From contig NZ_JAUSXI010000001.1 of assembly GCF_030815865.1 (NCBI RefSeq), positions 620,001-684,000 on the forward strand: a DNA stretch of 64,000 nt. The letters run 5' to 3'. Below the pieces are notes generated by a model. The model was given only the letters and a program-made list of their open reading frames with translations. It was not told the DNA's origin and searched no databases. Source of the DNA: Arthrobacter globiformis (GTDB lineage: Bacteria; Actinomycetota; Actinomycetes; Actinomycetales; Micrococcaceae). Below are positions 8,229 through 17,770 of the stretch, in pieces (position 1 is the first letter of the stretch; each line of letters starts with the position of its first letter). A program made the position numbers and the translations under genes.

Positions 8229-8846
8229 ATGGAGACGGTTGTATGGTCCAAGCCGGAGGAGGAGCGTGCCGGCACGCCGCTGCTGGTAATGATGCACGGC
8301 TACGGCACCGACGAATCCAGGATGGTTAATCTCTTCGACTATCTGCCCAAGGAATTCACCTGCGCCGCGCTGCGGGCACCCATGCCAATCGCGAACGGCT
8401 ACGGCTGGTTCCTGCTGGACTATTTCCTGACCAACGATTTTGCCGACGTCATCGCGGCCGCCAATTCCGTGTTCTCCTGGATCGACTCAGCCAGGCCGCT
8501 CCACACCAGCGTGAGCCTGCTGGGCTATTCGCAGGGGATGGCCATGGCGAGCACGCTCCTGCGCCTGCGGCCGCAGGACTTCCCGGCAGTGGTGGGGCTT
8601 TCCGGATTTGTGCTGAATAACGACCTGCTGGCGCTCAGTGAGTCCTTTGACGAGCGGCCGCCGTTCTTCTGGGGCAGGGACAAGGCCGACCTCGTGATCA
8701 ACGGGGACGCTACCGCCTATACCGAGGAGTGGCTCAACACGAATACCCAACTCACGGCGCGGACATATCCCGGAATGGGCCATGCCATGTCCAAGGCCGA
8801 GATGGTGGACGTCAGTGCGTTCCTGCGCCACTACGTCCTGGACTGA
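8229..8846 (+). CDS. Alpha/beta hydrolase, phospholipase/carboxylesterase family
   Basis: The 205-residue product has the compact esterase fold. The oxyanion loop is MMHGYGTDES (residues 20-29), the nucleophile elbow LLGYSQGMAMA with Ser100, and a C-terminal GMGHAMS with the catalytic His. This is the carboxylesterase/phospholipase B-type subfamily (like YpfH and PA3859 relatives), which hydrolyses short-chain esters or lysophospholipids. No signal peptide or membrane segment is visible, so it is probably cytoplasmic. The start is the ATG at 8229. It is transcribed alone, divergent from the DUF6458 gene. The true substrate cannot be read from sequence. Confidence 0.85.
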   Translation: METVVWSKPEEERAGTPLLVMMHGYGTDESRMVNLFDYLPKEFTCAALRAPMPIANGYGWFLLDYFLTNDFADVIAAANSVFSWIDSARPLHTSVSLLGYSQGMAMASTLLRLRPQDFPAVVGLSGFVLNNDLLALSESFDERPPFFWGRDKADLVINGDATAYTEEWLNTNTQLTARTYPGMGHAMSKAEMVDVSAFLRHYVLD

Positions 8847-9475
8847 TTCGGCGGTTCCGGCGGGGGCGGAACCGCCCGGGAATGCCCGCACGCCAAGGGT
8901 GAATTAAAAACAGTTGCGGGGCAAAACTGCAAGCGCTTACAGTCATCTTCGGCCGGGACCCGGCCAGCAGGCGTCCACACGACGGTGGGCGGCTTGCAGC
9001 GCACGACGTCAGAGTGTTCGAAAGGGCAGAACCGCGCCATGCATCCTTGCGCCACCCGTCCCGCGGGGACGTTCCGCTGGCTTGCCCTAAACCGCCTGCG
9101 CCCTCATCATGGACATAGGCAAAAAATAGTGTGCCCGCGCACGGACGCCTTCTGCCTGTCCCGCAACGCCGCGGTGCAAGTGGCGGAACTGTGCGGATTC
9201 ACGCGCCGGACATAACCCGGCCTGTACCTAACCGAACCGGCCGCGCAAAGCAGTGGGACGCCGCCGTTAGCGGCCAGGGCAACGCAGCCCGGTCCGCGCG
9301 AAACGCCGGCCTGTCCTTCACGTCGCAGAATCACCCAAGCGGAACCTTCCGGGCTGCGGCGCCCGGAGCGGCAGGTCCTGCAGGCACACCGCACTCTTTT
9401 GGTCACCGGCGACCACGTTCCTGGTAATCCCCAACATATTGCTGTCCGACCCCCCGAAAGGACACGGAACTAAGC
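8847..9475 (+). other. Long non-coding leader upstream of the pgmB-GH65 operon
   Basis: I see no convincing gene in these 629 bases. The open frames here (for example 8985-9215 plus and 9107-9406 minus) have no domain, no ribosome site and poor composition. The notable content is the promoter/LacI operator at 8914-8942, which leaves an untranslated leader of about 530 bases before pgmB. It could hide a decayed gene or a regulatory RNA. Confidence 0.5.
8914..8942 (+). promoter_or_regulatory. LacI-type operator over a predicted promoter
   Basis: TGCAAGCGCTTACA (8928-8941) fits the LacI/GalR-family operator pattern TGNAANCGNTTNCA. TTGCGG (8914-8919) and TTACAG (8937-8942) with a 17-base spacer form a plausible promoter that the operator overlaps at the -10, so a bound repressor would block transcription towards pgmB. 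No LacI-family gene lies nearby, so the regulator would be encoded elsewhere. Confidence 0.6.
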
Positions 9476-10222
9476 ATGACCGAAACCCTGAATACCAGCG
9501 CTGGCAGCCGGCCGAACAGCTGGACCGGCGCCGCCGCCATCCTCTTCGACTTGGACGGCGTGCTCACGCCCACCGCCGTGGTCCACGAGCGCGCCTGGCA
9601 GGAGCTGTTCGACGGTTACCTCGAAACCGTCCCCGAAAAGGACGGGTACCGTGAGAGCGACTACTTCGACCACATCGACGGCAAGCCAAGGTTCGACGGC
9701 GTCCGGGACTTCCTGACGTCCCGCGGCATCACCCTTCCCGAGGGCCCCGCCGACGACCATCCGGACAACATCACAATCCAGGGCCTCGGCAACCGGAAAA
9801 ACAGGATCTTCAACGACATTGTCAGCGCCGGGGTGGAGCCCTATGCGGGATCGGTGCGTTTCCTGGAAGCCGCGCTGGACCGCGGACTGAAGGTCGCCGT
9901 CGTCTCCTCCTCAAGGAACGCCCCTTCGGTGCTGCGTTCGGCAGGGCTGGCGGACCGATTCGTGGTGGTCGTGGACGGCGTCGTGGCCGCCGAGGAAGGG
10001 CTGCCCGGCAAGCCGGATCCCGCAACCTATGAGTATGCCGCCCGGCTCCTGGAGCTTCCCAGCGAGCAGTGCGTCGTCGTCGAGGACGCCGTGTCCGGCG
10101 TGCAGGCGGGCAGCGCCGGCAGCTTCCATTCGGTCATCGGCGTGGACCGCGGTGCCGGGCGGCAGACGCTGCTCGACGCCGGCGCCACCCTTGTGGTCAG
10201 CGACCTCGAGGAACTTCTCTAG
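9476..10222 (+). CDS. pgmB: HAD-family beta-phosphoglucomutase
   Basis: Beta-phosphoglucomutase interconverts beta-glucose 1-phosphate and glucose 6-phosphate. The 248-residue protein shows HAD motif I as FDLDGVLTPT (D25 and D27), the cap-domain stretch with DYFDHIDGKPRFDGV, motif II AVVSSSRN, motif III lysine in GKPDP, and motif IV VVEDAVSGVQAG. It directly precedes a GH65 phosphorylase, the standard partner that releases beta-glucose 1-phosphate. The same gene pair (Rv3400/Rv3401) occurs in Mycobacterium tuberculosis. Part of the cap contains GLGNRKN, typical of this subfamily. The ATG at 9476 is used; AAGGA lies a little far upstream, so translation initiation may be modest. Confidence 0.9.
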   Translation: MTETLNTSAGSRPNSWTGAAAILFDLDGVLTPTAVVHERAWQELFDGYLETVPEKDGYRESDYFDHIDGKPRFDGVRDFLTSRGITLPEGPADDHPDNITIQGLGNRKNRIFNDIVSAGVEPYAGSVRFLEAALDRGLKVAVVSSSRNAPSVLRSAGLADRFVVVVDGVVAAEEGLPGKPDPATYEYAARLLELPSEQCVVVEDAVSGVQAGSAGSFHSVIGVDRGAGRQTLLDAGATLVVSDLEELL

Positions 10223-10309
10223 TCCCGCAGCCCCAGGGCCGCAACCGGGGTCCCGCCAGCCCCGACAGAACTTCCAGCACCATTTTCGACCGTCTAAGGA
10301 ACGCCTCTC

Positions 10310-12679
10310 ATGGCACTCATCAACGCTGACCGCGTCCGCTTCCCCATTGATCCCTGGAAGCTCGTGGAAACGAGCCACGAACCCGGCGACGCCGGGACGC
10401 TCGAAACGCTTTTTGCGCTCGGCAACGGCCACCTCGGTGTCCGGGGTGCCCACTGGGCCGCGGCGGATGCCGCGCTGCCCGGCAGCTTCATCAACGGGTT
10501 CCACGAGATCTGGGACATCAAACACGCCGAGAATGCCTTTGGCTTCGCACGCACGGGCCAGCGCATCCTCTACATTCCGGATGCCAACAACTTCACCGTG
10601 GTCATCGACGGCGAAATGCTCAGCCTTTCCGAATCCACTGTCCTGGACTACCGCCGGTCCGTGGACTTCGCCACCGGCATCTATGAGTGCGCCATCGTGT
10701 GGCAGTGCCGTTCCGGCGCCACGGTGACCACGGTGGAGCGCCGGGCCGTGGGCTTCGAAGCGCGCGGCAGCCTGGGCATCTCCCTGGAGGTTTCGGCCGA
10801 CCGGGAAGTCTCCGCTGACGTCACCTCGTCCGTCATCAACCGGCAGGACCAGCCGGTGGAGGACCACTCCGCCCATGACCCGCGCCGCGCTGGCCGGCAC
10901 GCAGGCCGGGTCCTGCTGCCCCTCAGGATGGAGGGCGGCGGCGGTTCGCTGCGCCTGTCATGGGAGGCCGCGGAGTCGAAGCAGCGGGTGGGGATCGCCG
11001 TCGACCACTGGACGTCCGCCGGCCACCAGCCGTTCGATACCCTCGTGGACCAGGACGACAGCAGCGTCCGCTATGTGTTGGCGATTGCCGCCGAGGAGCC
11101 GTTCCGGCTCGAAAAGAGCGTCAGCTACGCCGTGGCCCGGGGTACCCGGACGGGTCTGCCCGGCGCCGCCGACGCGGAAGCGGGGGAGGACCCGGCGGAC
11201 GCGGCTGAAGCGGGGCTGAAGCCCGTCGGCGACGTCTTCGCCGAAAGCGAGGCGCACCACCGCAGCTACTGGGCCAGCGCCGACATCCAGGTGGGCGGGC
11301 AGCCGGAACTCCAGCAGGCCATCCGTTGGAACCTCTTCCAGCTTGCGCAGGCCACTGCAAGGGCCGGCGTCGCAGGTATCCCGGCCAAGGGTGTCACCGG
11401 CTCGGGCTACGACGGGCACTACTTCTGGGACCAGGAGGTCTACCTCCTGCCGTACCTGACGTATTCAAACCCCGACGCCGCGCGGCAGGTTTTGGAGTTC
11501 CGTCACGAGATGCTCCCCGACGCCAAGATCCGTGCCAAGGAGCTGAGCGTGGACGGCGCGCTTTTTCCCTGGCGCACCATTAACGGCCTGGAAGCAAGCG
11601 CGTACTACGCTGCCGGCACTGCGCAGTTCCACATCGCCGCTGCCATTGCTTTCGCCACCAACAGGTACGTCTGGGCCAGCGGGGATTCCGAGTTCTGCGC
11701 CGGGATGGGTGCCGACCTGCTGATCGAAACCGCCCGCATGTGGGTTTCGTTGGGCTTCTTCGGCAAGGACGGCCTGTTCCACATCCACGGCGTGACGGGG
11801 CCGGACGAGTACACCGCGGTGGTGAACGACAACCTCTATACGAACGTCATGGCACGGTTTAACCTGCGGGCCGCCGCCGCGCTGAACCACCCGGCAGTGG
11901 ACGACGCCGAGCGGGAGCTGTGGGAGGCGGCCGCAGAGCGGATCCAGCTTCCGTTCGATGAGCGTTTCCAGGTGTACTCGCAGGACAACGACTTCATGAC
12001 CCTTGAGCCGTGGGACTGGACGACGCCGCGCTCCAAGTACCCGCTGCTGCTGAACTTCCATCCGCTGGTGATCTACCGCCACCAGGTGCTGAAGCAGGCG
12101 GACACGGTGCTGGCCATGTTCCTGCAGTGGCAGGAGTTCACGGCCGAGGAAAAGCGCCGGGCCTTCGATTTCTACGATCCCATCACCACGGGGGACTCCA
12201 CGCTCTCGGCGTGCGTCCAAGGGATCATGGCCGCCGAGGTGGGTTACCGCAAGGCTGCCCTGGAGCACTTCACGAATGCCGTGTTCATTGACCTGGACAA
12301 CTCCCACGGCAACACGATCGACGGCGTCCACATCGCCTCCACCGGCGGAGTGTGGAGCTCATTGGTGTGCGGCTTCGCAGGGCTCCGCGACCAGGGGCCC
12401 GTGCCGTTCTTTGATCCGCGGCTGCCCGAGGAATGGGACACCCTTCGCTTCCAGCTGAGGCTGCAGGGCCGCCCGCTCCTGGTGGAACTCGATCACGACG
12501 CCATTACCCTGACGGTCCTCGGGGGCGAAGCGCTGGACGTCGACGTACGCGGGGCCCGGTTCGCAGTGGCTTCCCAGCCAGTGCGCGTTCCCCTGGATCC
12601 TGTACACGTGCCCGAGCCCTCGATGTTCCCGAGCGGGCCGCCGACGGCGAGCCTCCCGGTGGTACGCGCACGCGAGTGA
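10310..12679 (+). CDS. Glycoside hydrolase family 65 disaccharide phosphorylase
   Basis: GH65 enzymes phosphorolyse alpha-linked disaccharides (maltose, trehalose, kojibiose or nigerose) to beta-glucose 1-phosphate and glucose. The 789-residue chain has the N-terminal beta-sandwich (LFALGNGHLGVRG near residue 35). Its (alpha/alpha)6 barrel includes GSGYDGHYFWDQEVY, KELSVDGALFPWRT and the catalytic acid E500 in GVTGPDEY. A phosphate-binding serine-rich loop (ASTGGVWSSLV) and a C-terminal beta domain follow. It lies 87 bases after pgmB, which would consume its product, and behind the LacI operator at 8928. Which disaccharide is used cannot be decided by eye. The transporter that would feed it is not in the window. 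Confidence 0.9.
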   Translation: MALINADRVRFPIDPWKLVETSHEPGDAGTLETLFALGNGHLGVRGAHWAAADAALPGSFINGFHEIWDIKHAENAFGFARTGQRILYIPDANNFTVVIDGEMLSLSESTVLDYRRSVDFATGIYECAIVWQCRSGATVTTVERRAVGFEARGSLGISLEVSADREVSADVTSSVINRQDQPVEDHSAHDPRRAGRHAGRVLLPLRMEGGGGSLRLSWEAAESKQRVGIAVDHWTSAGHQPFDTLVDQDDSSVRYVLAIAAEEPFRLEKSVSYAVARGTRTGLPGAADAEAGEDPADAAEAGLKPVGDVFAESEAHHRSYWASADIQVGGQPELQQAIRWNLFQLAQATARAGVAGIPAKGVTGSGYDGHYFWDQEVYLLPYLTYSNPDAARQVLEFRHEMLPDAKIRAKELSVDGALFPWRTINGLEASAYYAAGTAQFHIAAAIAFATNRYVWASGDSEFCAGMGADLLIETARMWVSLGFFGKDGLFHIHGVTGPDEYTAVVNDNLYTNVMARFNLRAAAALNHPAVDDAERELWEAAAERIQLPFDERFQVYSQDNDFMTLEPWDWTTPRSKYPLLLNFHPLVIYRHQVLKQADTVLAMFLQWQEFTAEEKRRAFDFYDPITTGDSTLSACVQGIMAAEVGYRKAALEHFTNAVFIDLDNSHGNTIDGVHIASTGGVWSSLVCGFAGLRDQGPVPFFDPRLPEEWDTLRFQLRLQGRPLLVELDHDAITLTVLGGEALDVDVRGARFAVASQPVRVPLDPVHVPEPSMFPSGPPTASLPVVRARE

Positions 12680-12702
12680 CGGGGCTTGTGGTGGGCTGCC
12701 GG

Positions 12703-14012
12703 CTAGGTGGTGGCCTCGGCTTCGGTGGGCAGGGGGCCCAGGCGGTCGAGCGGATGAGCGATTTCATCCGCTGACATCCGGGCCACCAGCAGGGCTGCCA
12801 CCGCCATGACCGGGCACACCCCGCCCGCCACGAGGAAGATGAGCCAGATCGGGAGCACGGAGGCGGCGGGACCTGCCAGCGCCAGGGACACAAAGAAGTC
12901 CAGGCTGGAAACCCGCCCAAGCAGGTGAGGGGGCACGCGCCGCTGCAGCAGTGTTCCCCAGATGACCATGCCCACACTGCCTGTGGCGCCGAAAATGAAA
13001 AGTGCCAGCGCCAGCAGCCAGAAATTATCCATGAGCCCCACCGCCGCCAGCGGCAAGGTGCCCGCTCCCCAGCACACCATCATGACGGTCAGGTAGCGGC
13101 GCGGGAGCCGGACTGACGCCGTGACCAGGGAGGCCACGGCGCTGCCCACTCCCATAACTGCCAGCAGGAAGCCGAACATGCGGCTGTCGCCGCCCAACTG
13201 GTCCCGGATCACGAAGGGCAGGAGCACTTCGATGGGCCCGATCAGGAACAGCACCGAAATGCAGGCCCACAGCAGAGTCCAGAGGAGCCACGGCGTCCGG
13301 ACCGTGTAGCTGACGCCCTCGCGGAGGTCGGAGAAGAGAGAGGTCTTAGCTGGTGCCTTGGCGGCGCCGTCCTTCGGAACCTCCCTGTCCGCATGCTCCG
13401 AACCGTTCCCGGGGGCCTGCAGGGCGTGCTGGCCGAGGAAGTTCAGGATGATGAACGCCAGCAGGTGGCACACGGCCACGCCGGTCACGGCGTGGGACGG
13501 CGACAGTGCGGCCACGACGACGCCTGCCACAGCAGGACCGGCCGCCTGCTGAAGCGTGGGACGCAGGGTCCCTTCCATACCGTTGGCCGCCAGCAGGTCC
13601 TCCGGCGCAGGATCCGCGGCAGAATCGCGGAGTAGGCCGGGAAGAAGAACGCGGCCCCCACACCAAGGATGAAGGCACCAGCCACCAGGTGCCAGAGCTG
13701 AAGCCAGCCTGCCATCGCCAGCCCGCTGACGGTTGCGATCACGGCAAGGTTGGTTCCCTCGACGGCGATGATCAGCAGCCGTTGCGGAACGCGGTCCGCT
13801 GCGATGCCGCCGGCAAGAACGAACGCCACGAGCCCCACGCTGCCTGCGGCGGCCACGAGGGACAGTTCAAGCGGGCCGCCGCCGATGTGGATGACCTGGT
13901 AGACCATGGCCACGGCCCACATGCCCGAGCCGAAGATGGATATGGCCAGGGCACGGATCAGCACACGGTATTCACGGTGGGAAAAGGGTCGAAGCGCGCG
14001 GGGGAGGGGCAC
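12703..14012 (-). pseudogene. MFS transporter broken by a frameshift
   Basis: Two overlapping reading frames together make one 12-helix major facilitator protein. The first part (14012 down to about 13606; starts MPLPRALRPFSHREYRVLIRAL, GTG start) runs through about five membrane segments to AYSAILPRIL. It then goes out of frame and ends in arginine-rich nonsense. The second part (to 12703) resumes at NGMEGTLRPTLQQAAGPAVAGV and continues through the remaining helices. At 13602-13608 the plus-strand text is consistent with loss of a single base, where ILPRILPAEDLLAANG would be expected. It resembles drug or siderophore exporters of the EntS type. Either it is a real inactivating mutation or a sequencing error; the rest of the gene is otherwise intact. 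Confidence 0.82.
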
Positions 14013-14073
14013 ACGGCAATCTTAGGCCTAGCCTCTGCCGGGAGGAACGTGCCCGGCGGGATAGGCTCTAGCC

Positions 14074-14664
14074 ATGGGGAACACACCGGCCAGGCCGGGG
14101 CGGCGCAATGTGGCGCTGATCGGCGCAAACTTTGGCCTTGCCCTGCACCCGGTGGACCGGAAAGGCGTCCATATTGCAGGCGAACCCGCCAGTTGCTTTG
14201 CTTCGTTCTGGGTGGCTGACTGGTCCCGGTGGGGAACCGGAACGGTCCTTATGGTGGCCACGCTCCAGGGCTGGCGCAGCTACGGCTCCAACGAATCCTT
14301 CGCCTCGTCCCTCGCCACCGAACTGACGCGCTTCTTTCCGGAGGCCGCGCGCTTTCCGCTCGCCGGGGTCAGCCACACCCAGGACGAGTTCGACGTCGAA
14401 CTGGACCTTGAACGCGGGTTCCGGGCGACCGGGCGGCGGGCCGCCCTCGAAATCTCCGGGGTTCTGGACCGGCGGCAGTTCTCCGCGCCCGACTTCCAGC
14501 TTGGTCCCGCCAGCGCCTCGATGAGCAACGTCTACCACCCCTGCAGCGGGGGCAAACTCTCCGAGTTCGGCGTCGAATGGCCCGGTGCCGCGACGGTCTA
14601 CCCCGGACCGCGCGGGCCTTCCTCCTCCGCGTACATGGCGGTGGCCGAGTCCTGGTCGATGTGA
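14074..14664 (+). CDS. Conserved hypothetical protein
   Basis: The 196-residue product (MGNTPARPGRRNVALIGAN...) has no motif I recognise, no signal peptide and no membrane segment. It contains aromatic-rich segments such as SCFASFWVADWSRWGTGTV and ends in VYHPCSGGKLSEFGVEW and a Tyr/Pro/Ser tail. The composition is normal for a real coding sequence, with strong third-position GC. It is divergent from the MFS pseudogene, whose start is 61 bases away, and precedes another unknown gene in the same direction. No function is proposed. Confidence 0.6.
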   Translation: MGNTPARPGRRNVALIGANFGLALHPVDRKGVHIAGEPASCFASFWVADWSRWGTGTVLMVATLQGWRSYGSNESFASSLATELTRFFPEAARFPLAGVSHTQDEFDVELDLERGFRATGRRAALEISGVLDRRQFSAPDFQLGPASASMSNVYHPCSGGKLSEFGVEWPGAATVYPGPRGPSSSAYMAVAESWSM

Positions 14665-14690
14665 CGGCCTGGATCAGCGACAGGGTGATC

Positions 14691-14700
14691 AGCATGCTTG
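14691..14700 (+). promoter_or_regulatory. AGCATGCTTG element before the 14.8 kb gene
   Basis: AGCATGCTTG followed by GTATGTT lies 76 bases before the start at 14776. It is a partial match to the TAAGCATGCTTA-like palindrome found before stress genes elsewhere in this window. The match lacks the outer TA, so it is listed with low confidence. Confidence 0.25.
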
Positions 14701-14775
14701 GTATGTTGGTGTGTGGCCTAGTGTTAAGGCTAGACGGCGGTATCCGCTGCCTGTTGTTCCGACGTAGAGGTGATG

Positions 14776-15612
14776 ATGGCCACGCGACGCAATCCCGCGA
14801 TGAGAATCGCGCAGGAAACAGCCCACAACGCCGTGTTCGACGATCACGGCAAACCCAAGCCCGGAGTCCACAACCTGCTGCTGCGGGCCGTGGAGATCCA
14901 GCGTCCGCTGGTAGTGGCGAACATCCGCCGGCTCCAGCGCCGCAATCCGCGGGCATCCGCCGCCCAGCTCGCTGACATCCTTGAACGCGACTATCTTCGG
15001 GCCGTGACCGGCGGGGGAGCGCTGGTGGGGGCCACTGCCGTCGTTCCCGGAGTCGGCACCGTGGCGTCGCTGGGGCTCTCCGCCGCCGCCACGGTTGGCT
15101 TCCTCGAGGCGACAGCCCTCTACGCCACCTCGCTGGCCGAACTTCACGGGATCCGGATGACCGACCCGGAGAAGGCCAGCACCCTGGTGATGGCCGTGAT
15201 GCTCGGCGAGGAGGGGACCGCGCTGCTTGGTTCGCTCAGCGGCCAGGCCATGGGCAGGGGTAAGGGTGCCAGCCAGGCCTGGGGAAACGTGCTGGCGGGC
15301 AGGATGTCGTTGTCCGGGGCCGGTTTCATCCGCGAGCGCATCCAGAAGGCCTTCCTGCGGAATCTGCTCAGGAGGCAGGGAACCGCCCTGTTCGGACGTG
15401 CGCTGCCGTTCGGGATAGGAGCGGTAGTGGGCGGCGCGGGAAACCTCATGATGGGCCGCACCGTCGTGGCGAACGCAAAAGAGGCCTTCGGGCCGATGCC
15501 GGACACTGTGCCGGGGGAGCTCAACCCTGTCGAAACGGCAGGCCCCTCGTTGGAACGTGGCAGACTGGAACCTGGCACAACGGAAGGTGGTACGGGTGGA
15601 TCTGAACGCTGA
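14776..15612 (+). CDS. Conserved hypothetical glycine-rich protein with hydrophobic segments
   Basis: The 278-residue protein has a polar N-terminal helix region ([20 protein letters not shown]). Two glycine/alanine-rich hydrophobic stretches follow ([22 protein letters not shown] at about 76-98 and [16 protein letters not shown] near 235), resembling membrane-inserting hairpins. The pattern recalls EcsC-like or other membrane-associated proteins, but I cannot name a family with confidence. GTAGAGG precedes two consecutive ATG codons; 14776 has the better spacing. Its 3' end overlaps pxpA by 17 bases. Confidence 0.65.
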   Translation: MATRRNPAMRIAQETAHNAVFDDHGKPKPGVHNLLLRAVEIQRPLVVANIRRLQRRNPRASAAQLADILERDYLRAVTGGGALVGATAVVPGVGTVASLGLSAAATVGFLEATALYATSLAELHGIRMTDPEKASTLVMAVMLGEEGTALLGSLSGQAMGRGKGASQAWGNVLAGRMSLSGAGFIRERIQKAFLRNLLRRQGTALFGRALPFGIGAVVGGAGNLMMGRTVVANAKEAFGPMPDTVPGELNPVETAGPSLERGRLEPGTTEGGTGGSER

Positions 15613-16346
15613 CCTCGGGGAGTCCTTCGGCTCCTGGACCATGGGTGATGACGCGGCCATGTTCGAGCTCATCACCAGCGCCAACGTGGCTTGCGGCTTT
15701 CATGCCGGGGACCCCGTGACGATGCTGGACAGCTGCCGCGCCGCCTATGAACTGGATGTCACGGTCGGCGCCCACGTCGGCTACCGGGACCTCGCCGGCT
15801 TCGGACGCCGCTCCCTGGACATGTCCTTCGACGAGCTGTTCGGCGACGTCCTGTACCAGCTCGGTGCACTGGACGGGGTTGCCCACGCGGTGGGCGCCAC
15901 GGTGGACTACGTCAAGCCGCACGGCGCCCTTTACAACCGGGCGTTCCACGACGCCGAGCAGGCTGCCGCGCTGGTGGCAGCCATCCAGGCCTACGATCCC
16001 GGCCCTGCCCATACTGGGGCTTCCGGGGTCCGAGCTGCTGAAGCAGGCCCAGGACGCGGGGCATCCTGTTTTCCGTGAGGCGTTTGTGGACCGCGCCTAC
16101 CTGCCGGACGGAACACTGGTGCCGCGCTCGCAGGAAGGTGCCGTGCTGCACGACGTCGGGCCGATCGTTGAGCGGGCAGTTCGCCTGGCGCTCAAGGGCG
16201 AGGTAGTGGCGGTGGACGGGACCGTGGTCCGGGTCGACCCCGATTCGCTGTGCATCCATGGTGACACCCCAGGGGCCGTGGAAATGGCTGCCGCCGTCCG
16301 GGCAGGTCTTGAGGAAAACGGAGTCGAACTGACGCCGTTCGCCTGA
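15596..16346 (+). pseudogene. pxpA: 5-oxoprolinase subunit A (LamB/YcsF family), frameshifted
   Basis: PxpA is one subunit of the prokaryotic 5-oxoprolinase PxpABC, which opens pyroglutamate. The GTG start at 15596 after GGAAGG gives [12 protein letters not shown], the family N terminus. [26 protein letters not shown] and [10 protein letters not shown] follow. At about 16000-16002 the frame breaks: CCCGGCC appears where CCCGCC would continue [17 protein letters not shown] in the other frame. That frame carries the rest ([34 protein letters not shown]) to the stop at 16346. One extra base explains everything. The partner genes pxpB and pxpC are not in the window. It is either a recent mutation or a sequencing error. 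Confidence 0.88.
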
Positions 16347-16358
16347 GGGCGCAGCCCG

Positions 16359-17720
16359 TCAGCCGAACGTCAGATGGGCCACCGTGAAGATGGCGAGCCC
16401 GGCGAGCGAGCCCACCACTGTGCCGTTGATCCGGATGAACTGCAGGTCCTTGCCCACCTGGAGTTCGATCTTCTGCGACGTTTCCTCGGCGTCCCAGCGG
16501 GACACCGTATCCGTGATCACCCCGGCGATGTCTGACCGGTAGGTGCGGACCAAATAGCCGGCGGCATCGCCGATCCAGGCGTTGACCTTGCCTGCCAGCT
16601 CTTCGTCGTTGACCAGCCGGCTGCCGAAATCGCGGACGGCCGCCTTGAACTTCACCGTCAGTTCGCTATCCGGATCGTCGACGGCGGCGAGCAGCGCGCC
16701 CTTGATGGTCGCCCAGGTCCGGGACGCGAGTTCCCGGACCTCCGGGTCGCCGAGCACCTGCGCCTTGATGCCCTCCGCGCGGGCGATCATGACGGGATCG
16801 TGCTGCAAATCCTGGGCAAGGTCCGTCAGGTACTTGTCGATGGACAGCCGGACCTGGTGCTGCTGGTCGTCCTGGACCGCACGCGTGAATTTCAGCAGCT
16901 CGATGTAGACCTTGTCCCCCACGAGGCCGTCCACGAAGCTGGGCACCCACTGCGGGGAGCGCTCCGTGACGAGCCGGCTGACCATCTGGTGGTTGGACGC
17001 CACCCAGTCCGCTGCCCGGTCCACGAGGAGGTCCACCAGCTTGTGGTGGTGCCCGTCGGCGAAGATCCGCTCGGCCATGCGTCCCACGGGCGGTCCCCAC
17101 GGCGGAGCCAGGAGGTGCTTGCGGACCATTCCCTCGATGACGGCCTGGACGTCGTCGTCGTTCAGCACTTTGAACGTGCCACGGATGACGGCGGCGCCCT
17201 CCTTGGCCACTCGCTCGGCGCCGCCCGGCCCTGACAGCCAGCCGCCCACTTTGCCGGCGATGTTGATGCTGGCCAGCTTGTCCTGGACCACCTGTTCGGA
17301 GAGGAAGTTGGTCTCCACGAACTCGCCCAGGGATGCGCCGATCTGGTCCTTGCGTCGCGGAATGATGGCGGTATGCGGGATTTTCAGCCCCATGGGGTAG
17401 CGGAACAGGGCCGTCACTGCGAACCAGTCGGCCAGGGCGCCCACCATGCCGCCTTCCGCCGCGGCCCGGACGTACTCCAGCCACGGGTACTGCTTTTGCA
17501 GCGCGAACGCGACGACGAACACCACAGCCATGGCAATGAGGAGGCACAACGCCACCAGTTTCATCTTCCGGAGTGCAGCCGCCTTTTCGGCGTCGCCCGC
17601 TGTGAGCTGCCGTATGACGGCGGGGCGCGCCGGAGCGGGCCGGTCCTCTCCCGGACGATCACGGGTGGCCTCGCTTGGGGGAGACGCCAGCTGGGTGGTT
17701 GGCTCAGAGTTCACCTGCAT
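16359..17720 (-). CDS. DUF445 family membrane protein
   Basis: This 453-residue protein has the DUF445 layout. After a Pro-rich N terminus there is a membrane helix (about 53-72, LVALCLLIAMAVVFVVAFAL). The family signature AAEGGMVGALADWFAVTALFRYPMGLKIPHTAIIPRRKDQIG comes next, shown here over residues 87-130. A long helical soluble region follows, with a final membrane helix (GTVVGSLAGLAIFTVAHLTFG). The function of the family is unknown; it is widespread in bacteria. It is convergent with pxpA (12 bases apart) and divergent from the GDPD gene. Confidence 0.9.
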   Translation of the reverse strand: MQVNSEPTTQLASPPSEATRDRPGEDRPAPARPAVIRQLTAGDAEKAAALRKMKLVALCLLIAMAVVFVVAFALQKQYPWLEYVRAAAEGGMVGALADWFAVTALFRYPMGLKIPHTAIIPRRKDQIGASLGEFVETNFLSEQVVQDKLASINIAGKVGGWLSGPGGAERVAKEGAAVIRGTFKVLNDDDVQAVIEGMVRKHLLAPPWGPPVGRMAERIFADGHHHKLVDLLVDRAADWVASNHQMVSRLVTERSPQWVPSFVDGLVGDKVYIELLKFTRAVQDDQQHQVRLSIDKYLTDLAQDLQHDPVMIARAEGIKAQVLGDPEVRELASRTWATIKGALLAAVDDPDSELTVKFKAAVRDFGSRLVNDEELAGKVNAWIGDAAGYLVRTYRSDIAGVITDTVSRWDAEETSQKIELQVGKDLQFIRINGTVVGSLAGLAIFTVAHLTFG

Positions 17721-17770
17721 GTGCCAAGCCTAGCCCGGCTTTGGCGGCCGAGGTCGGCTAACGTGTGACC

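Noticed and set aside
9107..9406. Minus-strand ORF in the pgmB leader
   Set aside because: No domain, low similarity to a coding composition and no ribosome site; treated as non-coding.
9469..9478. TAAGCATG at the pgmB start
   Set aside because: It matches the shared stress motif core but overlaps the start codon and lacks the right half; coincidence is likely.
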